NCBI GenBank assembly: GCA_002427505.1
Contig: DIRJ01000039.1
Location: 36,619-88,827, forward strand
DNA: 52,209 nt
Direction of reading: 5' to 3'
Source of the DNA: Mageeibacillus sp. UBA5439
GTDB lineage: Bacteria > Bacillota > Clostridia > Saccharofermentanales > DTU023
Part shown: one piece after another, positions 34,113 to 41,794 of the stretch
Numbering within the stretch: the first letter of the stretch is position 1
Layout of the letters: every line of letters begins with the position of its first letter
Translations under genes and position numbers: made by a program
Notes under the pieces: model-generated
Told to the model about the DNA's origin: nothing
What the model saw: the letters and a program-made list of their open reading frames with translations, nothing else
Databases searched by the model: none

Positions 34113-35438
34113 ATGTCAATGAAATTAACCAGAAGATATTACCCCGTCAGAGAAGTTGAAGAGGGTGATAAATGCTCGTATAACGATGGTCTTCTTACTG
34201 TAAACTACGATGAACTAATTGAGGTCGCAAAACCCCATTGTAAGAACATATCAAAGTTGTGGTTTGAAGTTTACAGACCCGGGGAAAATGCCAGGATCAT
34301 CCACGTTCTGGATACAATTCAACCCATGATCAAAGTTGAAACGCCATTGGACTGGGGCGGAGGAGAATATCCCGGAATCCTCAATTATCCATATACTGTC
34401 GGCAGCGGCGTAAGCAATTTGCTAGACGGTTTCTCGGTGATGCAATGTTCTGCACTGCCCTGGGATGAGAGTAGTGCATCCAGCGGACTTTTATATCCTC
34501 GCGATGCCATTATACAAACTACCGGATTTTATAAAAACTACACACCTTTTGCAGATACCATTAACCTGATCCTCAATTTCGAGGTCTATGACGATAAGTC
34601 AGCATCTGAATATGACAATGACATCAGAAAATCATCAATGGCTATTGCCGAGCATCTGGCCGGACTTACTGTCGGCAAGAAAGCAGCCCGGGAAGAAGTA
34701 TTTGATAATACACCGGTCGAGGGACTGCCCGGTGTAGCCTTGGTCTGGATGTGCCAGAATCAGGGTGTTTATGCTAACACACTGCTTTATGGTGAGCCGA
34801 TTGATGATATTGTTCCGACACTTCTGGAGCCCAATGAGATGCTCGATGGTGCTGTTGTTGGGGGCAACCTTGCCTGGCCTACCTTCAAAATCCCGACCTG
34901 GATCCACGTTAATGGTCCCATTATCATGGAGCTCTACAAAAGACACGGCGTTGATTTGAATTTCCGTGGTGTCATTCTGGCCAGAAGTCACCAGCCCAGT
35001 AACTGGCATAAAGACCGCTGCGCGCAGCTGATTGCTAAAATTGCTGATCAGATCGACTGCCAGGGTCTGATCATCCAATGGGAAGGCGGCGGCAACGCTG
35101 CTATTGACGGCATGCTTACGGCACAAAACGCTGAGCGTCGCGGCATTAAAGCTTCACTGCTGACATTTGAGTTCGGTGGTAAGGATGGAACAGAAGGGCA
35201 GCTTCTGGTTGATGATGTAGCTGAGGCAGATGCAATTGTCACAACCGGCAGCTGGGAACGCCCGGTGTATTTGGAAGCTGTTGAGAAAGTCTATGGTGGA
35301 ACAACTCTGAGACTGGACAGAGAAAGCGGCGGCTTCTTCCCGGAGGGGACAAGCGCTGTGGATTTCAGAACTAACGTTCATATGTATATGGGCGGCAACC
35401 AATCCGGCTATAGCCGCATAACAGCCCACGCATATTAG
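34113..35438 (+). CDS. grdE: GrdE-like protein lacking the pyruvoyl cysteine
   Basis: A 441-residue homologue of the GrdE/GrdG/GrdI proprotein, the partner of GrdB in component B. The match is clear at YPYTVGSG, DGAVV, NGPIIMELYKRHGVDLNFRGVIL and EGGGNAAIDGM...AERRGIKASLLTFEFGGKDG. GrdE is normally cut at an Asn-Cys bond (NCISAC), the Cys becoming a pyruvoyl group. By a gapless alignment from memory, this site is NLAWPT: Asn252 is kept, Leu253 replaces the pyruvoyl Cys, and Thr257 replaces the second Cys. So no pyruvoyl cofactor should form. The ATG follows the grdB-like stop with no gap, and GAGGAGGG is 8 bases upstream. A hairpin follows the gene. Confidence 0.87.
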   Translation: MSMKLTRRYYPVREVEEGDKCSYNDGLLTVNYDELIEVAKPHCKNISKLWFEVYRPGENARIIHVLDTIQPMIKVETPLDWGGGEYPGILNYPYTVGSGVSNLLDGFSVMQCSALPWDESSASSGLLYPRDAIIQTTGFYKNYTPFADTINLILNFEVYDDKSASEYDNDIRKSSMAIAEHLAGLTVGKKAAREEVFDNTPVEGLPGVALVWMCQNQGVYANTLLYGEPIDDIVPTLLEPNEMLDGAVVGGNLAWPTFKIPTWIHVNGPIIMELYKRHGVDLNFRGVILARSHQPSNWHKDRCAQLIAKIADQIDCQGLIIQWEGGGNAAIDGMLTAQNAERRGIKASLLTFEFGGKDGTEGQLLVDDVAEADAIVTTGSWERPVYLEAVEKVYGGTTLRLDRESGGFFPEGTSAVDFRTNVHMYMGGNQSGYSRITAHAY

Positions 35439-35447
35439 CTGTCACTT

Positions 35448-35485
35448 ACTGCCTGATCTTTGGGAATAAGGTCAGGCAGTCATTT
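35448..35485 (+). terminator. Hairpin after the grdE-like gene
   Basis: ACTGCCTGA (35448-35456) pairs perfectly with TCAGGCAGT (35472-35480), and two more pairs can extend it. The following CATTTTAT is only a weak T run, so it may be a leaky terminator or an mRNA-stabilising structure that boosts the reductase genes over those downstream. Confidence 0.6.
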
Positions 35486-35501
35486 TATAGAAAGGACAGA
35501 C

Positions 35502-36674
35502 ATGAAGAGAGAATATTCAGAACTCAATATGGGCCGCCTTATTTATGGCCGCGGATCTATAGCATTTTTAAAGCAGTTCTCCGGCCAGAATGTTGCAGTG
35601 ATTTACGATAGCAATGTTCTTGGTGAGGCAAAGCGAGAAAAACTCCAAGAATTAATCGGCGGTGATGTGCGCTTTATCGCTGATATTACCGCAGAGCCTG
35701 TATTTTCAGATATTCAAAAGGCACTGAAAGAGTTGGGTGCTTTCAAACCGGATATTTTTGTTGCCATTGGTGGTGGTTCAGTAATGGACATTGCCAAGGC
35801 GGTATGGCTGTATCATGACCATCCTGACCTTGCATTTGAAGATGCCTTCAAGCCTTTCCAGTTGCCGAAGCCTACAGGGAAATCATCAATAGTTGCTGTT
35901 CCTACTACGAGTGGAACCGGTTCAGAGACTACTTGTGCTGCGGTATTTACGAATGATGAAACTCAGGAGAAACATCTCATTCTTGGTTTCGAAATAGTAC
36001 CGGAAATAGCTATCCTGGATCCTGACTTTACTGATACCTTGCCAAAAGCAATTGCAGCCCATACAGGAATGGATGCTCTCTCTCACGCGATAGAGGCTTC
36101 AGTTTGCCTGGCATCTTCCCCCATCATTATTTCCACAGCACTGGGGGCTACTATCGATATCCTGCAGAATCTGCCTGTTTCCGTCAATGAGAATGATCCG
36201 GAGAAACGCGGAAAGGCAAGAGAACTGGTTCATTACGCTGCGACGATGGCCGGAGTTGCAATTAACAACAGCAGTGCAGGACTGGCGCATGCCCTGGATC
36301 AGGCGGGGCCTTATTTCAACATTCCACATGGCTTGATTTGTGGACTCATGCTTCCTTACACAACAGCCTTCCATTCACCGCATCCGGTGTATGTGGAGCT
36401 GGCAAGTCGTCTGGCTTTAGCAGGGAGTGATGACAGAGAGAAGTGTCAGGCTCTGGTAGATTATCTTTGGGATTTTAATACTGAGGTCGGTATCGCGCAT
36501 AGTTATTCAGAACTTGGAATTGACGAAAGAGACTTTATGGCAAAGATACCGGATTTCGCAGCAATAGTGGAATACTCGATGGCAGCCAGACTTTCTCCCA
36601 GGCAACCTTCTGTTGAGGAAGCTGAAGAAATTCTGCGTGCAGCCTATTACGGCGAAAAGCCGTTAGTTAAATAG
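35502..36674 (+). CDS. Iron-containing alcohol dehydrogenase, second copy
   Basis: A 390-residue Fe-ADH family enzyme, clearly different from the one at 29591-30751. It carries AIGGGSVMDIAKAVWL (dinucleotide binding), VPTTSGTGSETT, the metal ligands in HTGMDALSHAIEASV and later NIPHGLICGLMLP, and the C-terminal PRQPSVEEAEEILRAAY. These features are near 1,3-propanediol/PduQ-type or lactaldehyde-reductase-type enzymes. The start at ATG 35502 has AAAGGA 5 bases upstream. It lies between the GrdE-like gene and the Zn-ADH gene and could recycle NADH by reducing an aldehyde product. Confidence 0.93.
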   Translation: MKREYSELNMGRLIYGRGSIAFLKQFSGQNVAVIYDSNVLGEAKREKLQELIGGDVRFIADITAEPVFSDIQKALKELGAFKPDIFVAIGGGSVMDIAKAVWLYHDHPDLAFEDAFKPFQLPKPTGKSSIVAVPTTSGTGSETTCAAVFTNDETQEKHLILGFEIVPEIAILDPDFTDTLPKAIAAHTGMDALSHAIEASVCLASSPIIISTALGATIDILQNLPVSVNENDPEKRGKARELVHYAATMAGVAINNSSAGLAHALDQAGPYFNIPHGLICGLMLPYTTAFHSPHPVYVELASRLALAGSDDREKCQALVDYLWDFNTEVGIAHSYSELGIDERDFMAKIPDFAAIVEYSMAARLSPRQPSVEEAEEILRAAYYGEKPLVK

Positions 36675-36769
36675 TTCTTAGAATATTTATAACAGGATTA
36701 AAGCATCCTGTTTCTATGGCTGTGAGGAAAAACTCAAGTCATAAGAATAAAGAAAGAAGTGAGGTTTAT

Positions 36770-37810
36770 ATGGAATCCTACACAGTAGCAGTAACAGTTG
36801 CTGAGAAAAAGCTCGAGAAAATGGAGCTCCCGCTAAAAAAACCGGTCGGAACGGAAGTCTTGATAAAAGTAGACAGTGTAGCACTTTGCACATTAGAGCA
36901 ACGTGTTTACTCAGGAGTAATGAAATATTGGCCCTTCGCCGGTGGTCATGAATTTTCAGGAATCGTAGTGGAGGTCGGACCTGACGTAAAATCAGTCAAA
37001 GTAGACGACAAAGTAGCTGCCCGCGCCTTAACGCAGTGCGGCAATTGCCACTACTGCAGATCGGGCATGGAAAACCTTTGTGTTTCCGGCTTTCAGGCAT
37101 CTACTCACGAGGGTCTGAATGGTCCGGGTGGTCTGGCAGAATATGTTATTTTTGAAGAGCAGGCGGTTTACAAGATGTCAGACGATGTTGACCTCGGTCA
37201 TGCCGCTCTGGTTGAGCCCCTGGCCTGCTGCGTTCACAGCATCGGACAAGCGAAGATTGAACTTGCCAATGATGTAGTGGTCATGGGCGCAGGTATCATG
37301 GGCATATTTCATACACAGCTGGCAAAACTGAAGGGGGCACGCGTTATCGTAACTGAGCTGAACCCTGATCGTTTAGAAGTAGCTAGAAAAGTGGGTGCAG
37401 ATGTCCTCATCGATTCGGGTAAAACCGATCCGGTAGAGAAAATTAAGGAATTGACAGATGGCAGAGGAGCCGACGTTGTTATTTGCACTGTCCCGTCAGC
37501 AGCTGCTGCAGCAGAAGCAATAGCTATGGCCGGTAAGAGGGCAAGAGTTGTACTTTACACATCTTTTCATCCCAAAAACCCTTCACCTACCATCCCGCTG
37601 GACCTTAACCACGTTCATTATTCCGAAGTGGAAATCACAGGCTCTGTTAATCCTAAGGTCGTTGACTTCTATACAGCTTCCCGACTCCTGTCGCATAAGC
37701 TCTTAGATCCGTCTGCAGTTATCACTGAGGAAGTACCGTTCAGTAATCTTGAATATGCTTTTGAGCGTGCACTGGATCCGGCTTCTTACAGAATAATGGT
37801 CAAGCTATAG
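36770..37810 (+). CDS. Zinc-dependent medium-chain alcohol/polyol dehydrogenase
   Basis: A 346-residue MDR-family dehydrogenase. Catalytic zinc ligands appear in VALCTLEQ and GGHEFSG; the structural zinc loop CGNCHYCRSGMENLC has all four Cys. The Rossmann segment is VVMGAGIMGIFHTQLAK. The sequence is closest in style to sorbitol/threonine/2,3-butanediol dehydrogenases. The start at ATG 36770 follows GAGGT; an earlier in-frame start at 36716 has no site. Substrate unknown, probably an intermediate of the cluster's pathway. Confidence 0.92.
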   Translation: MESYTVAVTVAEKKLEKMELPLKKPVGTEVLIKVDSVALCTLEQRVYSGVMKYWPFAGGHEFSGIVVEVGPDVKSVKVDDKVAARALTQCGNCHYCRSGMENLCVSGFQASTHEGLNGPGGLAEYVIFEEQAVYKMSDDVDLGHAALVEPLACCVHSIGQAKIELANDVVVMGAGIMGIFHTQLAKLKGARVIVTELNPDRLEVARKVGADVLIDSGKTDPVEKIKELTDGRGADVVICTVPSAAAAAEAIAMAGKRARVVLYTSFHPKNPSPTIPLDLNHVHYSEVEITGSVNPKVVDFYTASRLLSHKLLDPSAVITEEVPFSNLEYAFERALDPASYRIMVKL

Positions 37811-37887
37811 ATGCATATGTTTCATTAGGGATGTAATTTTTCCCCAAGTGATACATATAGTGGAAGAATAAGAAAAGAGGAAATTAT

Positions 37888-39252
37888 ATGGAGAAGAAGA
37901 AATTAGGCCTGCTAGACAGCACAGCTGTACTGGTAGGCGGAATGATCGGAAGCGCGATCTTCGCTCTTTCCGGCGTGACAATTGTGCAGGCAGGTCCTGC
38001 AGCGATACTGTCGTGGATTATAGCCGGCCTGATCCTGTTCGGTTATGGTTTGCTGAATGCCGAGCTGGCTACAAAGTACCCGCAATCAGGCGGTGTTTTC
38101 GTGTTCCCGGCAAAGGTTCTTGGCAAAACGGAAAAGAGCAGCCGCCTCTGGGGCTGGATCTCAAGCTGGGCTTATTTGTTCGGCTGCTGGGGAGGAGCGG
38201 CATTCTCTGCGATCTTCGTCAGCGTTTACCTCGGTGTTGCCTTCCCGGTTTTCAATAACTATCAGGCACTGATCGCAGTAATTACAATAGTTGTCTGCGG
38301 CATTCTTAATGTTTTTGATATTTCAGTAACAGGCAAAGCAAACACACTGTTAACAGCCCTGCTGGCTTTTGCAATTCTGATGTTTGTCGGTGTTTCTTTC
38401 GGCTCAGGAGAGTGGAGTGGAGAAATGTTTTCTCCTGTCTTTAGTCAGGGTGCCGGTAAGTCAACAGGCTGGATCAGCGCAATTCCGATTGCCATGGTAG
38501 CTTACGGTTCAATTGTGGCGGTAGCATTTATGGTTGGTGAAATCAAGGATCAGGACAAGAATGTCCCGCGTTCTACTTTTTTAGCCATGATCATTGTTAT
38601 AGCTCTTTATGTACTGGCCATTGTTGCCGTACTGGGACTGGTTTCCACACAGTATTTCCTGGATAATCCCGACATGGCTTATATCCCCATGTACGCAGCT
38701 GCTTTCGCTAAGCTGATGGCGACACCCTGGGTTGTGCCTCTGGTTTCAATAGCAGCGGTTTTGGCTTTAATCACAACCATTCTGGTTTTGATAACCTTGT
38801 CGGCCAGAACCATTCAAGCTACTGCCATTTCCGGAATTCTGCCCAGAGGACTTGGTAAGAACCACGCAAAGACAGGTGTACCTGTTAATGCGACCATTCT
38901 TGTTACAATTCTCTTCGGGGCACTTGCGGCCTTCCCGTCAGCTGTAAATGAAATTATAAATCTTGGAGCCTTATGCAACGCTCTGGTAGTTGCAATTATC
39001 TGCGTGACAGTTGTTGCTTCTCGCAAAAAGGATACAGAACTTAAGCACTTCAAGGCACCTGGCGGAAATCTACTGCCAATAGCCATGCTGGTTATCATTG
39101 TGGGCAGCTATGTACCTGATGTGGTCAGCGGCGGCTGGCAGCTCTGGGCAGCTACTGCTGCTTACTTTGCAGTAGGTATGATCATCTACTTTGTCGGAAC
39201 AAAGTACAGAGAGAAAAATGATCCCGTCTTAGAGTCTGAAAAATTGTTCTAA
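37888..39252 (+). CDS. APC-family amino acid/amine permease
   Basis: A 454-residue transporter with twelve predicted membrane segments. The first helix has the substrate-site motif GGMIGSAIFALSG with the unwound Gly-rich turn of APC proteins, and YGSIVAVAFMVGEIKDQDKNVPRS is the conserved helix 6 and following loop. It probably imports the cluster's substrate, an amino acid or related amine, or exchanges it. It starts after GAGGAAATTAT, 77 bases from the Zn-ADH gene. Confidence 0.92.
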   Translation: MEKKKLGLLDSTAVLVGGMIGSAIFALSGVTIVQAGPAAILSWIIAGLILFGYGLLNAELATKYPQSGGVFVFPAKVLGKTEKSSRLWGWISSWAYLFGCWGGAAFSAIFVSVYLGVAFPVFNNYQALIAVITIVVCGILNVFDISVTGKANTLLTALLAFAILMFVGVSFGSGEWSGEMFSPVFSQGAGKSTGWISAIPIAMVAYGSIVAVAFMVGEIKDQDKNVPRSTFLAMIIVIALYVLAIVAVLGLVSTQYFLDNPDMAYIPMYAAAFAKLMATPWVVPLVSIAAVLALITTILVLITLSARTIQATAISGILPRGLGKNHAKTGVPVNATILVTILFGALAAFPSAVNEIINLGALCNALVVAIICVTVVASRKKDTELKHFKAPGGNLLPIAMLVIIVGSYVPDVVSGGWQLWAATAAYFAVGMIIYFVGTKYREKNDPVLESEKLF

Positions 39253-39270
39253 AGATATTTGACTTAAGAT

Positions 39271-39310
39271 TTATATGGCACATCACTTATGCAAGTGATG
39301 TGCCATATAA
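39271..39310. repeat. Perfect 18-bp inverted repeat between permease and ribF-like genes
   Basis: TTATATGGCACATCACTT (39271-39288) and its exact complement (39293-39310) flank the 4-base loop ATGC. No T tract follows, so it is not a standard terminator; it may be an operator, an RNA processing site or a barrier between the two gene groups. Confidence 0.9.
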
Positions 39311-39332
39311 CTATAGGAAGGAATAGCTGAGC

Positions 39333-40232
39333 ATGGATTGGATCAAAGAGAAATATTGCTCGATAGAAGAAAGCTGTATTGTAGCAGGCAATTTAGACGG
39401 ATTACATTTAGGCCACATGGCCATGATCGACAAACTGGAAGAAATCGCCGGACAACGCGGCCTTGCATCTGCGCTTCTGAGCATTGATCGGGATAATGCA
39501 AAAAGTGGACCAAAATGTCTTACCTCTGAATTGGAAAAATTATTATTATTAGAAGATAAGAAGATCGATGCCCTAATTTCACTGGATGTTGAAAGTCAGG
39601 ATATCGAAGCAGCATTGCTCAACAAGCTGAAACAGCTGGGAGTGAAAGTTGTCGTCATTGAAAAAGGTGATGACCAGCTGGCGATCTTCCAAAAATATGC
39701 AGATATGTTAGGTTACGATATAGTAGAGTGCGAACCTCTTACGGTTGATGGACAAGTTATCAGCAGCGCAAGAGTTGCGGAGGCTGTACTGGCTCATGAT
39801 TATGAACTGGTGGAAAAACTCTTAGGCCGTCCCTACAGCATTGGGGGGAGAGTAGTGCTGGGTAAGCAAAAGGGCAGAACTGTGGGTATGCCTACAGCGA
39901 ATATTGACTATGCCGCTAACAAACTATTACCGCCGGATGGTGTCTATGGGGTTATAACCATGATTGATGGAATACCCTTTAAGGGAATGGCGAATATAGG
40001 CAGACGCCCCTCAGTTGATGATTTTGATTACATTACCGTAGAGAACTTCATCCTGGATTTCTCACAAAATGTGTATGGAAAAATTCTAATGATGGACTTG
40101 CATGCTCATATCCGGGATGTAGTAAAGTTTAACAGCCTGGAAGAAGTACAGGAGCAGGTTAAGCAGGATATTCAATCTGTTCATAATAAACTTGAAAGAA
40201 AATTTGCTCAATATAAAGGAGAAGAAATATGA
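39333..40232 (+). CDS. ribF: RibF-like riboflavin kinase/FAD synthetase
   Basis: A 299-residue bifunctional-type protein. The N-terminal nucleotidyltransferase domain shows AGNLDGLHLGHMAMI (the GxFDGxHxGH motif with Leu for Phe) and SSARVAEAV near residue 150 in place of the usual SSTRIR. The C-terminal flavokinase domain shows GRPYSIGGRVVLGKQKGR and GMPTANI (Mg/ATP) plus LPPDGVYGV. It would make FMN and FAD from riboflavin. Housekeeping ribF is normally near truB; a copy inside a catabolic cluster suggests a dedicated flavin supply or a changed function. It overlaps the aldolase gene by 4 bases. Confidence 0.85.
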   Translation: MDWIKEKYCSIEESCIVAGNLDGLHLGHMAMIDKLEEIAGQRGLASALLSIDRDNAKSGPKCLTSELEKLLLLEDKKIDALISLDVESQDIEAALLNKLKQLGVKVVVIEKGDDQLAIFQKYADMLGYDIVECEPLTVDGQVISSARVAEAVLAHDYELVEKLLGRPYSIGGRVVLGKQKGRTVGMPTANIDYAANKLLPPDGVYGVITMIDGIPFKGMANIGRRPSVDDFDYITVENFILDFSQNVYGKILMMDLHAHIRDVVKFNSLEEVQEQVKQDIQSVHNKLERKFAQYKGEEI

Positions 40233-41017
40233 ATACTAAACATAGAATGAACCATGTTTTTCAGGCAGATGGCCGCTCCTTGATCCTGGCAATGGATCAT
40301 GGTGCCAACTTTAATGTTCTGCCGGCTTTGAAAAATCCGGAAAAAATAATCAGACAGTGTGCTGCAGCCGGAGCTGATGCTTTCTTATCTACTGTCGGCA
40401 TGCTGGATAAGTTTGCAGACAGCTTCCTGGGTAAGGGAGTCATCCTGCGTGTGGATGGCGGCGTCTCACATCTTGGCGCCAGAGATAAGGCCATGCAAAT
40501 TGTTGTCACACCGGAACAGGCTGTGGCCATGGGTGCAGACTCTATCATTACCATGTCCTTCCCCGGCTCCACTTTTGAGAATGAGATTCTGTCGAATCTA
40601 TCGCGGACCGTTCAGGAAGCTCACCGCTGGGGCCTGCCGGTAACTGCCGAAGCGCTGCCTCGTGGTTTTGAAGGCGGTGAAGATTCCCGTACACCCGAGA
40701 ACATTATATTCGCCTGCCGCCAGGCTGTTGAGCTGGGCGCTGACATAGTAAAAACTGAATATACGGGTGATGTGGAAAGCATGCATGTGCTTTGTGAAAG
40801 TGTTTATGCACCCGTGGTTATTCTGGGCGGTTCGAAGAAGGTATCGGAACGCAAGCTTTTGCAGGATATCTATGATGCAATTCAGGCAGGTGCTGCCGGC
40901 GTCGCCATGGGGAGAAATATTTGGGGTCATGAAACTCCGGAGAAGTACATTTCCGCCATTTCAAAAATCATTCATGAGGATGCTTCAGTCGAGCTGGCAC
41001 TTAAGGAATTGAACTAA
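40229..41017 (+). CDS. DhnA/LsrF-type class I aldolase
   Basis: A 262-residue beta/alpha barrel of the DeoC/FbaB/LacD group. Visible: ILAMDHGANFNVLPAL at the N-terminus, GGVSHLG, the Schiff-base lysine in GADIVKTEYTGD (about 174), and the phosphate-binding end VILGGSKK with AGAAGVAMGRNIWG. Family members split or form fructose-1,6-bisphosphate, sedoheptulose-type phosphates or the LsrF autoinducer product. In this cluster it may cleave a phosphorylated intermediate to an aldehyde. It starts on the ATGA overlap with ribF and is followed by a terminator. Confidence 0.9.
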   Translation: MNTKHRMNHVFQADGRSLILAMDHGANFNVLPALKNPEKIIRQCAAAGADAFLSTVGMLDKFADSFLGKGVILRVDGGVSHLGARDKAMQIVVTPEQAVAMGADSIITMSFPGSTFENEILSNLSRTVQEAHRWGLPVTAEALPRGFEGGEDSRTPENIIFACRQAVELGADIVKTEYTGDVESMHVLCESVYAPVVILGGSKKVSERKLLQDIYDAIQAGAAGVAMGRNIWGHETPEKYISAISKIIHEDASVELALKELN

Positions 41018-41058
41018 TTGGATTTTCAGTGGCGCATCTGACATCTTAATGTCTAAAA

Positions 41059-41104
41059 AACAAAATTAGGTGTTCTCCTCCGGAAAACACCTAATTTTGT
41101 TAAA
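41059..41104 (+). terminator. Terminator at the end of the selenoprotein cluster
   Basis: AACAAAATTAGGTGTT (41059-41074) pairs perfectly with AACACCTAATTTTGTT (41086-41101). The loop is 11 bases. The T-rich 3' arm gives a terminator-like end for the aldolase transcript. Confidence 0.8.
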
Positions 41105-41143
41105 TGCCCCAACGATGCTTGCAGGAGCAAAGAGGAGGTTTTT

Positions 41144-41794
41144 ATGACAAAAGAAATTTTTACTGTTTATGCTATTCGCCACGGTTTAACTTATCGCAAT
41201 CTCAAGCATGAAATTCAGGGATCAAGACTTTGCAGTGAACTTCTGGATGAGAGTATCGCTTTGATTAAAGAGCGCAAGAACAGAGGGGTTGTTCCGGAGA
41301 TTCGCAGATTATGGTGCTCACCTCTGACGCGGGCAGTAGCTACTGCAGAACTATATTTCCCTGGGATGGATATAGAGCTGAAAGACTATCTGGTCGAGCG
41401 TGACTTTGGCGAATGGGATGGCCGGCTGGTAAGTGAGCTGAAGACTGAAGCACAATTTATTAATTTCGCAAAGACAGACGGCCGGACCAGACCTCCCGGC
41501 GGTGAGCCATATGCTGACTATCAAAAACGGATAAAACGTGCCATAGGCGAGATCGAGATCTTGGCGCACAGGAGTCCTGCTTCCTTCCCGCTGGCACTGA
41601 TTTTTCATACCGGACCTATCCGATCACTGACAGAACATCTGCTGCCGCCAGATCATTCATTATTTCGTTATCTTGCACCCGGAGCAGGAGGGTTAAAACT
41701 TGACTTTATTCTCGACCCGTTTACGCTAGTAACTGCCAGTGAGCTGTTTACAGATGACATCCCCATTGAGAAGACTCATTTATGGCAGGATTGA
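41144..41794 (+). CDS. Histidine phosphatase family protein
   Basis: A 216-residue phosphoglycerate-mutase-like phosphatase. The catalytic RHG is in VYAIRHGLTYRN; the second motif is LWCSPLTRAVATAELYF; the proton-donor Glu lies in VERDFGEWDGRLVSEL; the second His is in IFHTGPIRS. The usual Glu-Thr after RHG is Leu-Thr here. Candidates include a sugar-phosphate or alpha-ribazole phosphatase (CobC-like); the substrate cannot be decided. It has its own AGAGGAGG site and follows a terminator, so it may be a single-gene unit. Its 3' end overlaps the minus-strand DUF3810 gene by 15 bases. Confidence 0.88.
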   Translation: MTKEIFTVYAIRHGLTYRNLKHEIQGSRLCSELLDESIALIKERKNRGVVPEIRRLWCSPLTRAVATAELYFPGMDIELKDYLVERDFGEWDGRLVSELKTEAQFINFAKTDGRTRPPGGEPYADYQKRIKRAIGEIEILAHRSPASFPLALIFHTGPIRSLTEHLLPPDHSLFRYLAPGAGGLKLDFILDPFTLVTASELFTDDIPIEKTHLWQD

